From assembly GCF_033115175.1 (NCBI RefSeq), contig NC_084847.1, positions 45,493,905 through 45,557,904 on the forward strand: DNA of 64,000 nucleotides. The letters are read 5' to 3'. The DNA comes from Lepus europaeus (lineage: Eukaryota; Chordata; Mammalia; Lagomorpha; Leporidae). A program made the position numbers and the translations under genes. Each line of letters opens with the position of its first letter. Position 1 is the stretch's first letter. Below, in pieces: positions 30,179 through 43,444 of the stretch. The notes under the pieces are model-generated. The model did not search any database. It had not been told where the DNA came from and saw nothing but the letters and a program-made list of their open reading frames with translations.

Positions 30179-30920
30179 GAACAGAAGCTCCAAAAAGGTT
30201 GGCTCCCTTGTGAAGTGTCATTGATTATAAGAGTTTGCACACCCTAGGGATGGAAGGTGGTGTTCCATCTGCTAGTTCACGTGCACACCACGCTGGGTAC
30301 TTCTGCCTGAGACAGTGTTGGGACCCCCCAGGTATACATACAATCTTTGGCACCTCCCCTTGCCAGCTGAGGGAGGCCTGGTTTTGAGTGGAGAGCTTCA
30401 CTGAAGAGGGCCGACTCACCTCGTGGGACTAGAGATGGGAGGGGAGGTCCTGAGCCCAGCTGGGTCCTAGGCTGTGTCTGCTGCTGAAGGAGGCACACAT
30501 GTCCGGCTTTCCCCAGCAATGTGCTCGACAGCTATGAAACAAGACAAAGCCAACAACCTTTAAGGCCTCTGGGAATCCACCAACAAACAAACAAACAAAC
30601 CAACCACAAAACAGACAGCACTGATTGATGGAGAATTGCAGACCACCCAGGAAAGGAGAGTGGGAGAAGGTGGTGTGCTGGCCTGGAGCCGTGTCCCTTT
30701 CCTCCCCACCCTGAGCTTGTGGTGCTACCAGGGTAGGTGGGGCTGTCTGTGAAAACCAGCCGCTTGGTTTGTTGGACATGGTGTGCAGGGGAGAGCAAGG
30801 AACCCGTGCTCAAGTCCTCGCCAGTAAAAAGAGCAAACTTCACAGGACAGAACACAGGAAAGCGGCAGTCCTGCTGGCCAGAGGTTAGAGGCCCTTTGGG
30901 ACAGGGGAAGACCAGTGTGC
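30179..30920. other. No feature recognised
   Basis: Single-copy-looking sequence with a short (AAAC)n run near 30584-30600. No gene or transposon can be supported. Confidence 0.35.
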
Positions 30921-30921
30921 C

Positions 30922-31262
30922 AAATGATTTTATTTTTTTGTGATTAGTTATTTATTTGGAAGCCCAAGATACAGAGAGGGTGACACAGAGAGATCTTCCA
31001 TCCAACTGGTTTACTCCCCAGATGGTTGCAACAACCACCATGGAGCCAGGCCAAAGCCAGGAGTCAGGAGTCATGAGTCAGGAGTCTTCCAGGTCTCCCG
31101 TGAGGTTGGAGGGGCCCCACGCACTTGTTCAATCTACCACTGCTTTCCCCAGGACATCAGGGAGAATCCTGATCAGAAGTGGAACAGCCTGGTTACAAAC
31201 CAGTGCCCATATGGGACGCTGCCATTACAAAAGGTGACTGAACCTACTATGCTACAACAATG
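30922..31262 (-). mobile_element. C-repeat SINE, minus strand
   Basis: GATTTTATTTTTTTGTG, ACACAGAGAGATCTTCCATC, TTTACTCCCCAGATGG, CAGGAGTCAGGAGTC and CATATGGGACGC are in the reversed SINE order. The copy contains a small GAGTCAGGA expansion at about 31063-31087. Confidence 0.8.
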
Positions 31263-31265
31263 GCC

Positions 31266-31580
31266 CCCAAATTTTTATTGACTGGAAAGGCAGGGACACA
31301 CAAAAGAGAAAGAGACAGGTGGGGAGACCTTCCATCCTTGTTTAGCCCTCCAAGTATGTAGAACATCCATGGCTGGGCCTGGCAGAAGCCAGGACCCAGG
31401 CATTCAACCTGGGTCCATGCGGGTGGCAAGGACCCAACAACCTGAGCCACTACCTGCTGTCTCCCAGGGTGGGTATTACAGGAAACTGGAACTGCAAGGA
31501 GAGCTGGGACTTGAACTCAGGCCCTCTGTTATGGGATGGGAGCGTCCCAACAGGTGGTGTCATCGCTGTGCCACACACCC
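31266..31580 (-). mobile_element. Old C-repeat SINE, minus strand
   Basis: AAATTTTTATTGACTGGAAA, GGGGAGACCTTCCATCC, CATGGCTGGGCCTGGCAGAA and GGGACTTGAACTCAGGC match the reversed SINE order with many changes. Confidence 0.65.
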
Positions 31581-33079
31581 TCCCCCGAAGAGAAGTCTAC
31601 CAGGAGAATCCTGGATGCCATGGTTGGGCTAGACTGAACTCAGCAACCAGGAGCTTCATTCATGTCGCCCACGTGGGAAAGCAGAGAAGATGGCCCATGT
31701 CTTTGGGCCTCTGAATCCAACTAGGATACCTGGGGGAAGCTCCCCGAGTCATGGGGTGCAGAAGATCTGCTCCACCTCATTAAGCTGTCCCATCCTTGGA
31801 GAGAGAGCCATGTTCCCAGAACCAGCTCTCTGTGGCTGCTCCACCTTGGCTTTGAGCCCCTGAGCCTCTGATACGTTGAGTGCCTGGGAGTACCTCACAG
31901 TCCTACCTGGGTGCACAGCCCCCACCAATCCTCCAGGCCAGACTCAAGGTCAGTGGGGAACAGGGACTTTGCTCTCTGGCAATATCCCTGGATCCCACAC
32001 GTGCACCAAGAGTCACTCGCCATGGCCCCTCCTTGTTTCACAATGGCACCTCCTCCCCACCATCTGCCCAAGACCTGCTCAGCTGCTCCTTATGCCCATA
32101 ATGCCACCTGCCCTCTCTCAGCCACCTGTTTGTGGGGAAACGGGGAGAGGGAAATGTGCCCCTTTTTTCCCACTGGGTAAGTGGGTACCCTGTCGCACTG
32201 AGGACTCCAGGCCGCATTCACAGACACTGGAGTCAAACAGCCTCTCCCTCCAGCTAGATCACCAGTGTGACGGGTTTCTGCACTCTGATCTTACCTCACC
32301 TCCAAAGCTGGTGCAGTCTCCCGCTCTCGGCTCCTGTGGTCGTGTCTTGGGTCTGTGTTCTCATTAAGTGTAGAAAATCATCAGCTCCCAGCACCAGCAC
32401 TACTCCTGTCACTTCTGCCCCTCTGGAGGTCCTGTGGCCTGCAAATCCCAGCATCAAATACAATACAGCAGCTCCAGCCTCACCCTCTGGCAGTGACTAA
32501 GGGGTTTGCTTGCTCCATCTAATGGGCTTCACTGCTACTCCTGGGGCTCTGGCCCATCATGCAATAGCTCAGGGCCACATAACCAGCTGTCCCAGGGTCA
32601 GCTTGGCCTGCTCCCAGAACCATGATCTCTAGCACTTCTTGTATCACGTTTGGGTGATGGGTGGTGAGCCGTCACTGGGCCCACTCACAGAGCCAGCCAG
32701 GGGTGCTTCCAGAAAGAATGTCATTTCTGCAGCTCTGTTCCCTCACTCTAGTGGTGGCTGAGGGACTCCATACCAGGGGGCCAAGCAACTCCAATGGACC
32801 CCAGAAATACCCATACCCTTCATGCTACTGGAGTGAACTACAGCAAAATAAGCTCTAGGGAGAGGCCGCTATGGTATTTCACGTGAAACAGAGACAAAAC
32901 ATGCTACATAGTCAATACCTAAAGACAGACTTACAGGAAAAATCCTTCAATCCTGGAAAACCATCCCTTCAAAATGATACCAAAAAAACCTGATCTACCA
33001 GATGTGCGAGAATCAACATAGGGACAGAAGAGTGAAAAGTAAAACAATAGGCTACTCAAAAAGAATATAACAACACTAG
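31581..33079. other. No gene recognised
   Basis: About 31600-31740 may be a very diverged plus-strand SINE (CCCACGTGGGAAAGCAGAG, CTTTGGGCCTCTGAATCCA). The remainder is unremarkable, with only short open frames and no protein motif. Confidence 0.35.
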
Positions 33080-35975
33080 AGTGCCAGACCACAAAGAAAA
33101 GGTGGTGGGTAAATTGCCAGATAATGAATTCAAAAGACGGCCTAGAAGGATACTCAGAGACACAAGAGAATATGGACAGTTACCTGAACATTCTGCAAGT
33201 GATGAATGATATCAATGAATGAAAACTTCAACAGAGACAGAGATCTTGAAAGACTAAAGAGAAATCTTAGAAAGCATGAAGTGACTGAGGCAAAAAAGTT
33301 ACAAATCTCAACAACAGAGACTAGATTGAGCAAAAGAAAGAATACCTGAACTAAAGGATGAGTCTTTTCAAATATACCAGTCAGACAAAAGGAACAAAAG
33401 AGAACATGGCCTCCTGAGACCAGCGGAACACAACATAAACAAGTACTCACATTTCCGCAGTCACTGAGGGAGAAGAAGAACCAGTACAGTGAGATAACAG
33501 CCGAAAACTTGCCCAGGCTGGAGAAATATATGGACACTGATGTACGGAAGGCTTCAAAAGTCCTTGAGAGAAGTGACCAGAAAAAGTTCTGTCACCTTAT
33601 ACTTGTACTCAAAAGAACAACACAAAGAGAGAAAAAGAACTGAATCAGAAAAGCATTGGTCTCTTTTAATGGAAACCCCGATTAGATTATTAGTACATTT
33701 TCCCCACAAAGATTAAAGGACTCATAAAATAGAAAATCCATTCATGATTAAAATCATGAACACATGACATCTAGAAAAAAATTTCTCAAGATAATAAACC
33801 CATACATGACAAACCCTCAGCCAATGTCGTATGAAATGGAGAATTCCAAAGCATTTCCTCTAACATCTTTGACCACATAAGGATAACAGTGGGCAGAGTG
33901 CACTCTCACTGGTCTGATTCAATATGAAACTAGAGGTCTTAGCCAGAGTGATTAGGCAAGACTAGGCAATCAAAAAACATGCAACTGAAAAGATAAAATC
34001 AAATTATCCTTGTTTGCAGTTGGCATGATTCCACAGGGTGTGAAAGAGTTTCCACCAAGGGACTTTTAAGTAGAATACTATATTTAATACAATAACAAAC
34101 ACACTGAGAAAGAACTTAGAAGGGTAATTTTATTCCCAATACTATAAGAGGTATAAAACTGCTTGGATTAATGTCAGCTAAGCATGCGAAAGACTTCTAC
34201 ATTGAAAAATACAAAAACAATTGCAAATTTGGTAGGAGATAAAAACAATTTAAGACCTACCATGTTCATGGACTGGAGAAAATACAATTATTAAAAACAA
34301 CAACACTTACCCTAAGTAATGTACAGGTTCAATGAAACTCCAATCAAAATATCAATAGTAAATACAACACTAAAACTCACATGGAAGCACAAAAGAATGG
34401 ATAGACACAGTAACCCTGAATAACCATATCAAAGATGAAGCCCTCATAATACCAGATTTCAAGACAGCCTACAGAACCAAAACAGCATGGGACTAATAAA
34501 AATCATACAATAGGTCAGAAACCCCAGCAATCAACGCACCCATCGACAGCTGACTTACCTTTGACAAAGGCCCAACCAGCCTGCTCAGGAGAAAGCTCTT
34601 ATTCCAATTAATGGTACTGTGTAGACTGGACATCCACATGCAGAAGCGTGAACTTGACTCGTTATTTCTCATCCTACCCAAAAATTAAAGGCATAAGGAA
34701 TCAAAAGTCCTAAATGTAAGACCTAAAAGTACAAAATTACTAACACTAAGGGGAAGCACATGGATCTATAGATGACAGTTTTTTTAGATAAGATCACAAA
34801 AGCACACAGGATAAAAGCCAAAGTAGGAAAGTGGAGTTAGATTATGCACAGCTAACAATCAACAGTGAAGGGCCAGTAGAGTGGGACAAAATATTGGCAA
34901 ATTGTTCATCTGAATGGATTAACATCCAGAACACATAAGGAGCCTAATAGCTCAACAATCCAAACAAATAATCCAATTAGTAAATGGGCAAAGGATCTCA
35001 ATAGACATTTCTCAAAAGAATATAAATGACAAAGAAATACATCAAAAACTGCTCAAGAGCAATGCACAGAGGGGAATGCAAACCAAAACTGTAATCAGTT
35101 ATCATCCCACTCCAGTCTGAATGCCCATTATGAAAATGGCAAAAAAAACAATGATCATAAGGAAAAGGGAATCCTAACACATTTCTGGCTGGGATATAAA
35201 GTAGTATAGGCCTTTAAGAGAACACTGTGGAGATCCCTCAAAAATGAAAAACAGAACATCCAGAGGCCCCAAGTATCCAGCCTCTGGGGATATTCTTTGA
35301 AGGAACTGAAATCCGCACATTAACTAGAAACCTGTACCATCATGTTCACTGTAGCTCTAGTCACAATAGCCAAGATACACCGTGAACTTACGTATACCTC
35401 AATGAGTGAGTGGACAAAGAAATGTGCCAGACATAAAAAGCAGTGTGAATTCAGCCACAGGTAAAGAAGAAATCTTGACACACATAGAAATCATGGGTAG
35501 AACTGGAGATCACTGTGTACAGCAGAATAAGCCAGACACTGAAAGAAACACGACCTGCTGTCTCATATACGGGACTTCATATACAGTTGGTCTGAATGTT
35601 AAACAGTGATTACTAGAAGCCTGGAAATGAGGAGGAAGGGGAAAGGATTGGAAAATGAGTATGAAAGAATACCTGGGTGAAGGTACCAGATTCTCTTCTT
35701 GGCAGCACAGTAGGGCAACTATAATCCATTGTAAATTTGTATATTCTGAATCTTACTACTCAGAAAGAAGGAGCTGGTAGGTTCCAAACAAAGAAAAAGG
35801 AAATGAAAAGGCTCATTTCTAGGTATGACTGGAGTGTATGATGTGTATGTTTTGAAATATTGCACTGTACCCTTTAAAAATGTACAAGTAATACATGTTA
35901 ACTCAAAACTAACAAATATAGCAATTGTGAATCAATTTATAAACGCAAAAAACGTTAACTTGAGCAAATATTTAT
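33080..35975 (+). mobile_element. Old LINE-1 remnant, plus strand (ORF1 and ORF2 parts)
   Basis: Around 33160-33400 the words resemble L1 ORF1 (AGAAAGAATACCTGAAC, CAGTCAGACAAAAGGAAC). From about 33780 they follow ORF2: AACCCTCAGCCAATGTCG, TCCTTGTTTGCAGTTGGCAT, CCTACCATGTTCATGGACTG, AACAGCATGGGACTAATAAA, AATGCAAACCAAAACTG and CTCTAGTCACAATAGCCAAG. Stops and indels are frequent and the element is inactive. Confidence 0.85.
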
Positions 35976-35999
35976 CCCAAAATAGAATACCTGTGTTTG

Positions 36000-36235
36000 A
36001 TTCTCATTTTTGCTCCTGACTACAGGTCATGTGGACACTGGGAGACACTGGTGATTGTTGAAGTCATCGGGGTCCTGCCACCCCGGATGACCTGGACTGA
36101 GTAGCTAATCGCTGGCTTCAGCCTGGTACAACCCCATCCTGGGCATATGCAGACTAGAACAGCAAATGAGAGCACTCTCTCTGTCATTCTCTTGTTTAGT
36201 TTGTCTGTATTGCAAATCCCAAATAAGTAAAAATA
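36000..36235 (+). mobile_element. Old C-repeat SINE, plus strand
   Basis: TTGATTCTCATTTTTGCTCC, GGGTCCTGCCACC, GACCTGGACTGAGTAG, GGCTTCAGCCTGG and an AGCACTCTCTCTGTCATTC end, with an AAATAAGTAAAAATAA tail, match a diverged SINE. Confidence 0.6.
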
Positions 36236-36358
36236 ATTCAATTGTTGACAAATGAAAAAAATCCCAGAATATTGAAATTATAGAGTTCAGGATTTTCCAT
36301 ACAGCTACAACCATGACATGCTGTGTGATGGTGAAAAAAACAAAAAGAAAACTGACAT

Positions 36359-36546
36359 ATGGCCGGCGCTGTGTCTTAACAGGCTAATCCTCCACCTTGT
36401 GGCGCCGGCACACCGGGTTCTAGTCCCGGTTGGGGCGCCGGATTCTATCCCGGTTGCGCCTCTTCCAGGCCAGCTCTCTGCTATGGCCCGGGAAGACAGT
36501 GGAGGATGGCCCCAGTCCTTGGGCCCTGCACCCACATTGGAGACCA
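36359..36546 (+). mobile_element. C-repeat SINE, plus strand, 3'-truncated
   Basis: It starts with ATGGCCGGCGCTGTGTCTTA and is well conserved through TTGGGCCCTGCACCCACATT, then stops abruptly at GGAGACCAAA. The 3' end and A-tail are missing, so it was probably cut by a later deletion or rearrangement. Confidence 0.88.
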
Positions 36547-36789
36547 AAATTTCAGGGATTGCCGAAGGTGAAGGGAGACAAAAGGGATAAATTGATGAAG
36601 CAAAGGTTTGCTTCAAATCATGTAATCACACTTTTTATTGAAATGGGCATTCCTGACATAGCTGTCAAAACCCACAGAACTGTACCAAAAAACCTTAACA
36701 TAAACTGTAGACTAGTTAATAGCAGTGCATTCAGATTGGTACATCAACCATGATAACTACACCACACTATGGCAAGATACCAACAATGT
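36547..36789. other. No feature recognised
   Basis: AT-rich sequence after the truncated SINE. It may contain a fragment of an old repeat that I cannot name. Confidence 0.3.
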
Positions 36790-36821
36790 AAGTGTGTGTG
36801 TGTGTGCGTGCATGTGTGTGT
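36790..36821 (+). repeat. (GT)n microsatellite, interrupted
   Basis: GT dinucleotides are broken by GCGTGCAT. Confidence 0.9.
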
Positions 36822-38751
36822 TTGGAGGGAGATATGTGAGAATTCTCTGAACTACTTGCTCAGGTTATCTGTAAACCTAAAGTTCTTGTATAAATGTAAG
36901 GTTTATTCATTTTCCTTCATGTGAGAACGTGACTAGCCAAATCAGGATACTGGTGACTTCTGGTGAAAGGTTCCATAATACTGCATATCGAGATCCATCA
37001 ACCTGGAGTCAGGGCAGGTGATGAATTCTGTGCATGTGTCTTTACCTACAGGCACACAGAGTACCCCTGGAATCCAGGCTGGGGATCAGCTGGGTTGAAA
37101 CAGCTATCTTATGGCCCTCCCCTACACAGGTACACAAGTTGGAGTGAGTTTCTCTCCCAATCCTCACTGCTGAGCTTTGGATGTTTCAAGACCGGAATGG
37201 TGTTTGTTAGGCGTTCCTCAGTATTCTCTGATGTTTCTGAAACCAGCTCACCCTTTTCTCACCTCCTTTGGTTTCCATCTACTCCAATGTGACCTTCTCC
37301 TTTTGGGGTTATTCACAGCGGCCAAACCTGATTTTCTTCCATCTGCTTCCTCAGTTCTAGATCCTGAGAAGAAAGGCTCAGGCCAGGCGCCTGTGAGATG
37401 CACACAACAGGAATTCAGATCAAGTCTCAGGTGCGGGCTCCAAGGCCCACTGAACACAGATCCCAACCCAGAGGAACTCACAGAAAACTGAGCGAGAAGG
37501 GTCCTCAGAGAAAACAACAAAAACTTTATCTTACTTGTGAGAAACATGACATTCAGAAGAAGAGCTTTTGCACAGCCCCCTATCACGTGATGGCGGCAGG
37601 AGCATTCCATGAGCTTTGGCCTACAGATTCCCTGACTCAAACCTTAATTCACCCTCTGGGAACTCAAAGTTACATGTTTCACAGTTTTACACAAACCATT
37701 GTATTATCAAGAAAACAAAACAGATAGGTCTCATCCTGGACAAATCTTTTTATCATTGCTCTATAGAGCCATTATTTATAGCTAGTTTTCATTCAGGATG
37801 GATACAGGGCCAAGGAACACAACAGAGTGCAGCCGTCCTGATCACTCATACACAGAAGAACTTAGGTTACTCTTTGTAGAAGTTCAGGCTTCTACGCTAG
37901 ATGATCTTCCTGAGAGCAGGGACTCTGCCCTCATCCCCAGAGTCTGTGGATAAAAGGATCCGGTAAGTATTGTTAATGACAAAATGCAGTCAATAGGAAC
38001 AACTCACTTTCAACAATTGTCTCACATCCCAAACAAGTGCTGCTGTGGGTCAGCGTTAAACCAACCAAGGTCACATCCCAAACAAGTGCTGCTGTGGGTC
38101 AGCGTTAAACCAACCAAGGTTCAGCCATAACAAAGGTTACCTGAGATGTGATGACATGTCCAGATGTGCAAAGAATGCTGTCAGAGACGATCCCTCACCT
38201 GCTCTGAGCATATTCTCCTTGCATTCAAAATGGATGAGGCAGTGTGAATCACTAGAGTTGGATGATTAAAGAAAACGTGCAGAGGAAAGGGCTCTCAGTC
38301 TTTCCCAGGTGGAGACAAACAACACACATATCACAGTCGCTGGGAGCTTGTGGAAGATACCTGATAGTAGCAGCCCAGAAGTCCCATTTCAGATACTGCC
38401 TCAAGAGACTATGTAGCAATGGAAAAGGCTCAACATTAAACAAGCATCCTGGGATGCAGACCCTCAAAAGCCTCGTGATAATGAGTGAGGCAGCTGAAGC
38501 GGAGAAATCCCTTCATCTGTTGCAGCATTTGTATGGAAGCTGTCGCTTTTTTCAATTGGGGGTGTCCATCTGACACGGGACAAAAGAACTCTGCTCCCTG
38601 AGTCTGTATTTTTAGCCTCTATGTTTGGTGTTAGCTTTCCTCATCTGCTCTACTTGCTCAGGTAGCTCAAGTCTTCCTCAGGGTCATTTCCTCAGTAAGA
38701 CCCTTGCAATTTTCCTCTCCTCTTAACAGAGGCAGAGGTTGGTTCTTTTTG
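36822..38751. other. Single-copy-looking sequence without a recognised gene
   Basis: Short open frames occur on both strands but none has a recognisable protein motif. A perfect 49-bp tandem duplication at 38022-38119 is listed separately. Confidence 0.35.
38022..38119 (+). repeat. Perfect 49-bp tandem duplication
   Basis: The 49-base unit beginning TCACATCCCAAACAAGTGCT and ending CCAACCAAGG occurs at 38022-38070 and again at 38071-38119 without a visible mismatch. This indicates a recent duplication or an assembly artefact. Confidence 0.95.
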
Positions 38752-39008
38752 GAGAGTTATTTTTTTTGAAATTCAGGTTACAAAAACAGAGATTTTCCAT
38801 TGGCTGGTTCACTCCTCAGCTGGCTGCAGTGGCCAGGGCTGAGCCAGGCCAATACCAGGAGCCCAGTGCTGGGTCTCTCATAGAGGTGGCTGGGACCCAA
38901 ACACTTGCAGAACCATCACCTGATGCTTTTCCTGGGCCATTATCAGGGAGCTAAATGGGAAGTGGAGCAGCCAGGGCATGAACCGCTTCCCAAATGGGAT
39001 GCTTGTTT
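38752..39008 (-). mobile_element. Old C-repeat SINE, minus strand
   Basis: A T-rich start is followed by CAGAGATTTTCCATTGGCTG, GGTTCACTCCTCAGCTGGC, AGGAGCCCAGTGCTGG and GGAAGTGGAGCAGCCAGGGC, then CCAAATGGGATGC: the reversed SINE order. Confidence 0.7.
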
Positions 39009-42000
39009 GAAAAATGATAACTTTACAGGCAACATCAAAATTCCTGCCCCAAAGATTGGTTCTCACTCTCCACATTCCTGGATTTTCTTCTAGAAAAAAA
39101 TCATGAATGAGAGAAATCTGGAGCAATGAAGAGGCCCCCAGAGGAGTCTGAGATCACACAGGCATCTCCTCTGGGGAGACTCAGGATGCAGACATGGTCA
39201 ATACCAGGCCTACTCACCTGAGGAGGACCTGCAAAGCAACAAGGGGGTGTGGCCAGCAGGAGAAAGAAGAAGATCCCCAGCAGTGACTGACAAAGTAATC
39301 CTATGAATTAAATGAAGATGCAAAGAAATACAGAGCTTAGTGCCCAGAGGCAAGTCCTATGTCACAGAGAATTAGTCACAGGACGGGAAATCTCAACGAG
39401 GAACTGGTGCTGGTTTTGGCCCCGGATGCACTGAGTGTTCTGACAATGGGGGAGGGGGAAGGCTGTGAGAAACAGTGTAGGCAGCCTGCAGAAGCAGAGT
39501 GCCTGCTCCTCATGTGTCAGATCTGAAAGAGACTCAGATCTGCAAGCAAAAGGAAACTGTTCCTTCCAATATGCTCAATGAGATCTAGATACAAATTTCA
39601 CCAGCTGGCTCACCGATTTCAAACTCAAGAGGCCCTGAGCAGACAACTCAGCTATCCATTCCAGACTTTCCATCTAGAGAATGTGGGGGACAGGGACCCA
39701 ACTGCTTGAGATGTGCACTGCTGCCTTCCAGCCTCTGCATTACCAGGAAGCTGGAGTCAGAAGACAGAGCCGCATACTGAAAACAGTCCAACTGCTATCA
39801 TAACCAAAACAAATGCCCTCTGCTGGGATCTGTTTACAATCAATTATGCCATCTCATATTGATAAGCTTTCCAGAAAACACACTCGGTCCTTATTGACAA
39901 CGAAAAATTTCAGAGACGCATAATTAGGAAATAAAATAATTAGCTGGGGAAAGAAAAAACATTCAAGGAGATCAAACTGGACACAGAATCATTTTCAAGA
40001 ACAGGGAGATGCCCATGAAATGAAGCCCTAAAAGAGCAGCAGGAAAACTGCAGAAGGAAGAATGGGGATGAGGAATTTGCACTTAGGTTCAACGAATAGG
40101 GCTCGATTCTTGGGGCTCAGAGACAGATATCTCTAAGTTGAAACAATCTGTATGTTGACAAATCAATGTTGTCTGCATTAATAATGTTCTATCAAAAGAC
40201 AGAACATTCACTGTTTGTCCTGTGGAAGATGGCCATTCCTGAACCAGGAAGAGGAAGAAGAGGCGTGGAACACCAGAGCCACAGGATTCTTGCCAACATC
40301 CCACACTGGAGGGAAAGCAACTCAGTCTGAGGAGACAACCACAATCTTTTCAGGAAGCCAGGAGCACACTGTGGAGCATCACTCCCACCACCTAAGATCT
40401 AAGGTGCCATGACCTTAGATCCACGACTGCCCATCGTTATCCTTCAGAAGCCACACTCAAAACTGAGAATTAATCACTCAGATCAGTGTTTCTCTTCTCA
40501 GCATATAAAGACACTCATGGGATTAAAGAGCGTTCTATGAGAAAGCAACCACTAGATGCAAGAATTTCAAATCCCTTACACAGTATAATTTTGCAGGTAG
40601 TGTGCAACACAATGCCATGTAATTAAATATAAAGATACATAATTTTCTCTGCTTACATGTTAAGATGTTGATCAAAGAATGAATGTATTACGGAAATTAA
40701 GTTCCACAATCCAGTCATCAATCTTGTGAGTTAGTACCGGTAAAACATCAAGTCAATGAGAAAAACAGGTGTGGTGGGTTAAAGATTCCCTCCCGGGGAC
40801 CAGGAAGCAGCCTTATAATGGGAAATTGGAAATAATCATGAAGACAGAAAGGGCCTGCTCAGGCAAGAGTGGCTCAGAGCCTTCTTTCTAGCTCAAACTC
40901 TGGGATGCTGGGACTGAACTCAGGGGCTGTGTGTTGACAACCAAAGAGATGGGAAAGCCTGGTTAGGTGATGAGACAGAGGCATGACTAAGCACTGTGAC
41001 CATCATGGCAGCCAAAGCAGACCAATGCAGCACTTAATGAACACTGGCATTTCCTGTGGGCCAGACGCCAGCCTGGACAGCCCACATATATTCCTTTCTT
41101 TAAAGCAGGAAAAAAAACATTAATTTCTATCAAATTGAAAAGTATGAACCAACCTTCAAGCAAGGTCATCAAAGTAATCAATAACAAAGTTAACAATTAA
41201 GATAGCACATACAGGTTTAGACACTAGGAATTAAGAAGCACAGACAATGAAACTGAGAGGGCCAGCAACTGTCACACCGAGGAGCAGCTCTCAGACACGG
41301 GAAATCCTCACAGCACAGAGGACCAAAGGGACGCTGCCCCTGGGTTAGAAAATTGATTTGAGCTCCAGGGGAATCACCGTGGAATGCCACAGCCACTCAA
41401 CAACTGCCCCAGAGACTTGCTCACCTCAAAACAAGAATGTATAAAAATTAATACAAAGTCTCATACAACTAGAAAAGTCCTCCAAGCCCCAATATCCTTG
41501 GAACTGCATAAAGACTGAGTTTCATTTTTCTTCTCTTTCCTCTTTGCTGAATTAAATACAAAATAGTTTGTTTTCATTTAATATATGTTTTCTGACTTGA
41601 TAGCCGAACATTTAAAAGAAATAAAAGGTTTTATATAACAAAGTAGAGACACACTGACCCCAGGGACATCTTCAAGGTGGGCAGCTCCTTTCAGAGACAA
41701 CCAATACAAGACATAACTGAGCTTGAATCTTACAAATAAAGCCACAAAAGACAGATAAACATTGGAATGTATTCCTTGCCCTGGAATCTGAATTGGGTCT
41801 CACCCCCAATTGCCTTCATATCCCACCCTGCATTCTCTTCCAGGTTCCCAAGGTCCCACTGAGTTCCAGGAATTCACCTCTGTCTGCTCCCCTCACCCCA
41901 CCCCCTCCTTAGCCCTCCTAAAATATAACAAGGCCTGGCCCCTGGGGGTTGGAGCCTTCTGCCACGTGTTCCATCAATGCACACATGGGCAGTTGGTCAT

Positions 42001-43444
42001 CCACCGCTCCAAATTTACATTCTCTGACTTAATTTGGTCCGGCTGTAAGAAAAATAAAAAATAAAAAAGGAACAGAGTTGCAATATAAAAGCAGAAATAA
42101 CAATAGTTTGCTGGCTATTTGCATTAAGCATAGTAAGAAAAGTTGATATATCACATGGTGATTTCAAATCTGCAAAACTCTAAAGGTTAGCAAGCCTAAC
42201 CAAGGCAAATATTTTTTTACTTTTACAATTATGATATTGAATCTATGGAGTTCAGGTACTACTAAGAAATGACAACTTCATTTACTCACTGCAGGGGTGG
42301 CTAACCTTGAAGCCAGGAAACATCAGATACACCAATGTTTCCATTTAAAGCCTATTAGGAAGAGAACAATTTCTTACTGACCTCATGCAAACAATCACAT
42401 GGAATCACACTGACATGAAAAGCAAAAGCACTCACAAGGACTTTTCAATCTTGGGGGAATTAAGTAGGAAAAAATGTAATTTTTATCTTTGTTTATGTAA
42501 TCATATAAACATTGTAAACCACAGAAATATTAGAAAAAGTTTCCCTGAATCTAGAAGAGGTAACATTTTAGTACAGAACCAATAGTATTTTAAATTAAAG
42601 ACATAGAAATCCTCAAATTTCATTCATTCTATTTAACTACTTCTTGTATTCTTTGATCCCCATTACCAGTTTCATGAATTCACTGGGTGCTTATCAAGAG
42701 TTCTGGAGATTCTTGTTAGTCTACTGATCTTAAGACTACCAAAAATCTGTGTTCAATAATATTTGCTAAGAGTCTTCTCCATGAATCTTTTCAGAGAATC
42801 AACAGAATTGTGAATGACAAAATACCTAAAAGAGCCATGATTACAATTATAACTAAGCAGTTCACTTATATTCTTCGTGTACAACATTTTAGAAAACACC
42901 TGTAGGGTTTTACAAAACTTGTATCCTTTTTAGGCCTCTGGACATGTTATACAAGGGGCAGAGTCTCAAAGATCTTTCAAAGGCCTCTGGGCCCTTTTTC
43001 CTTAAGGAAAAATCCCAAGTCACACCAGAACCAGGAGAATGTTATAACTTTTACGTAATCTCTCAAACTTTGACATCTGTAGCATTTACAAAAAACACAA
43101 CATGAAATTTGGCATCATTTCACAACCCAACAATACACTTACTACAACCTAAATGGCCTTAAGAGTTAACTGGGTCTCCAAGATGAGAGGTATATCCTTT
43201 GAGAATTCCAGGGATCCAATTGGAAATCTCAAAAGTCAAAAAGCATTAGTTATAACTTTGAATCAAAAAAAGTCTGTAAAACATGTCAAGAGTTTCAAAA
43301 CATTCAGTCAAAATAAGATGTTATATGTTTGTGAAAAATAATCATCTATCCAACCAGGGTATTCTAGCAAGAGTGACACACCAGATTTAATCAGAGTCAA
43401 AAGTGATCACTCATTTCAAACTAAGTAGATACCCTAGAAGAATC
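39009..43444. other. Long stretch without a recognised gene
   Basis: About 4.4 kb of AT-leaning, single-copy-looking sequence. Diverged MIR-like or other old repeat pieces are possible, for example near 40990-41100. The segment 41780-42060, with a CACCCC-rich part and CTGGCCCCTGGGGGTTGG, has an LTR-like look that I cannot confirm. No open frame exceeds about 85 codons and no coding motif is recognised. Confidence 0.35.

Noticed and set aside
41780..42064. LTR-like segment
   Set aside because: Only a general LTR-like look. No TG...CA ends, target-site duplication or internal retroviral sequence could be identified.
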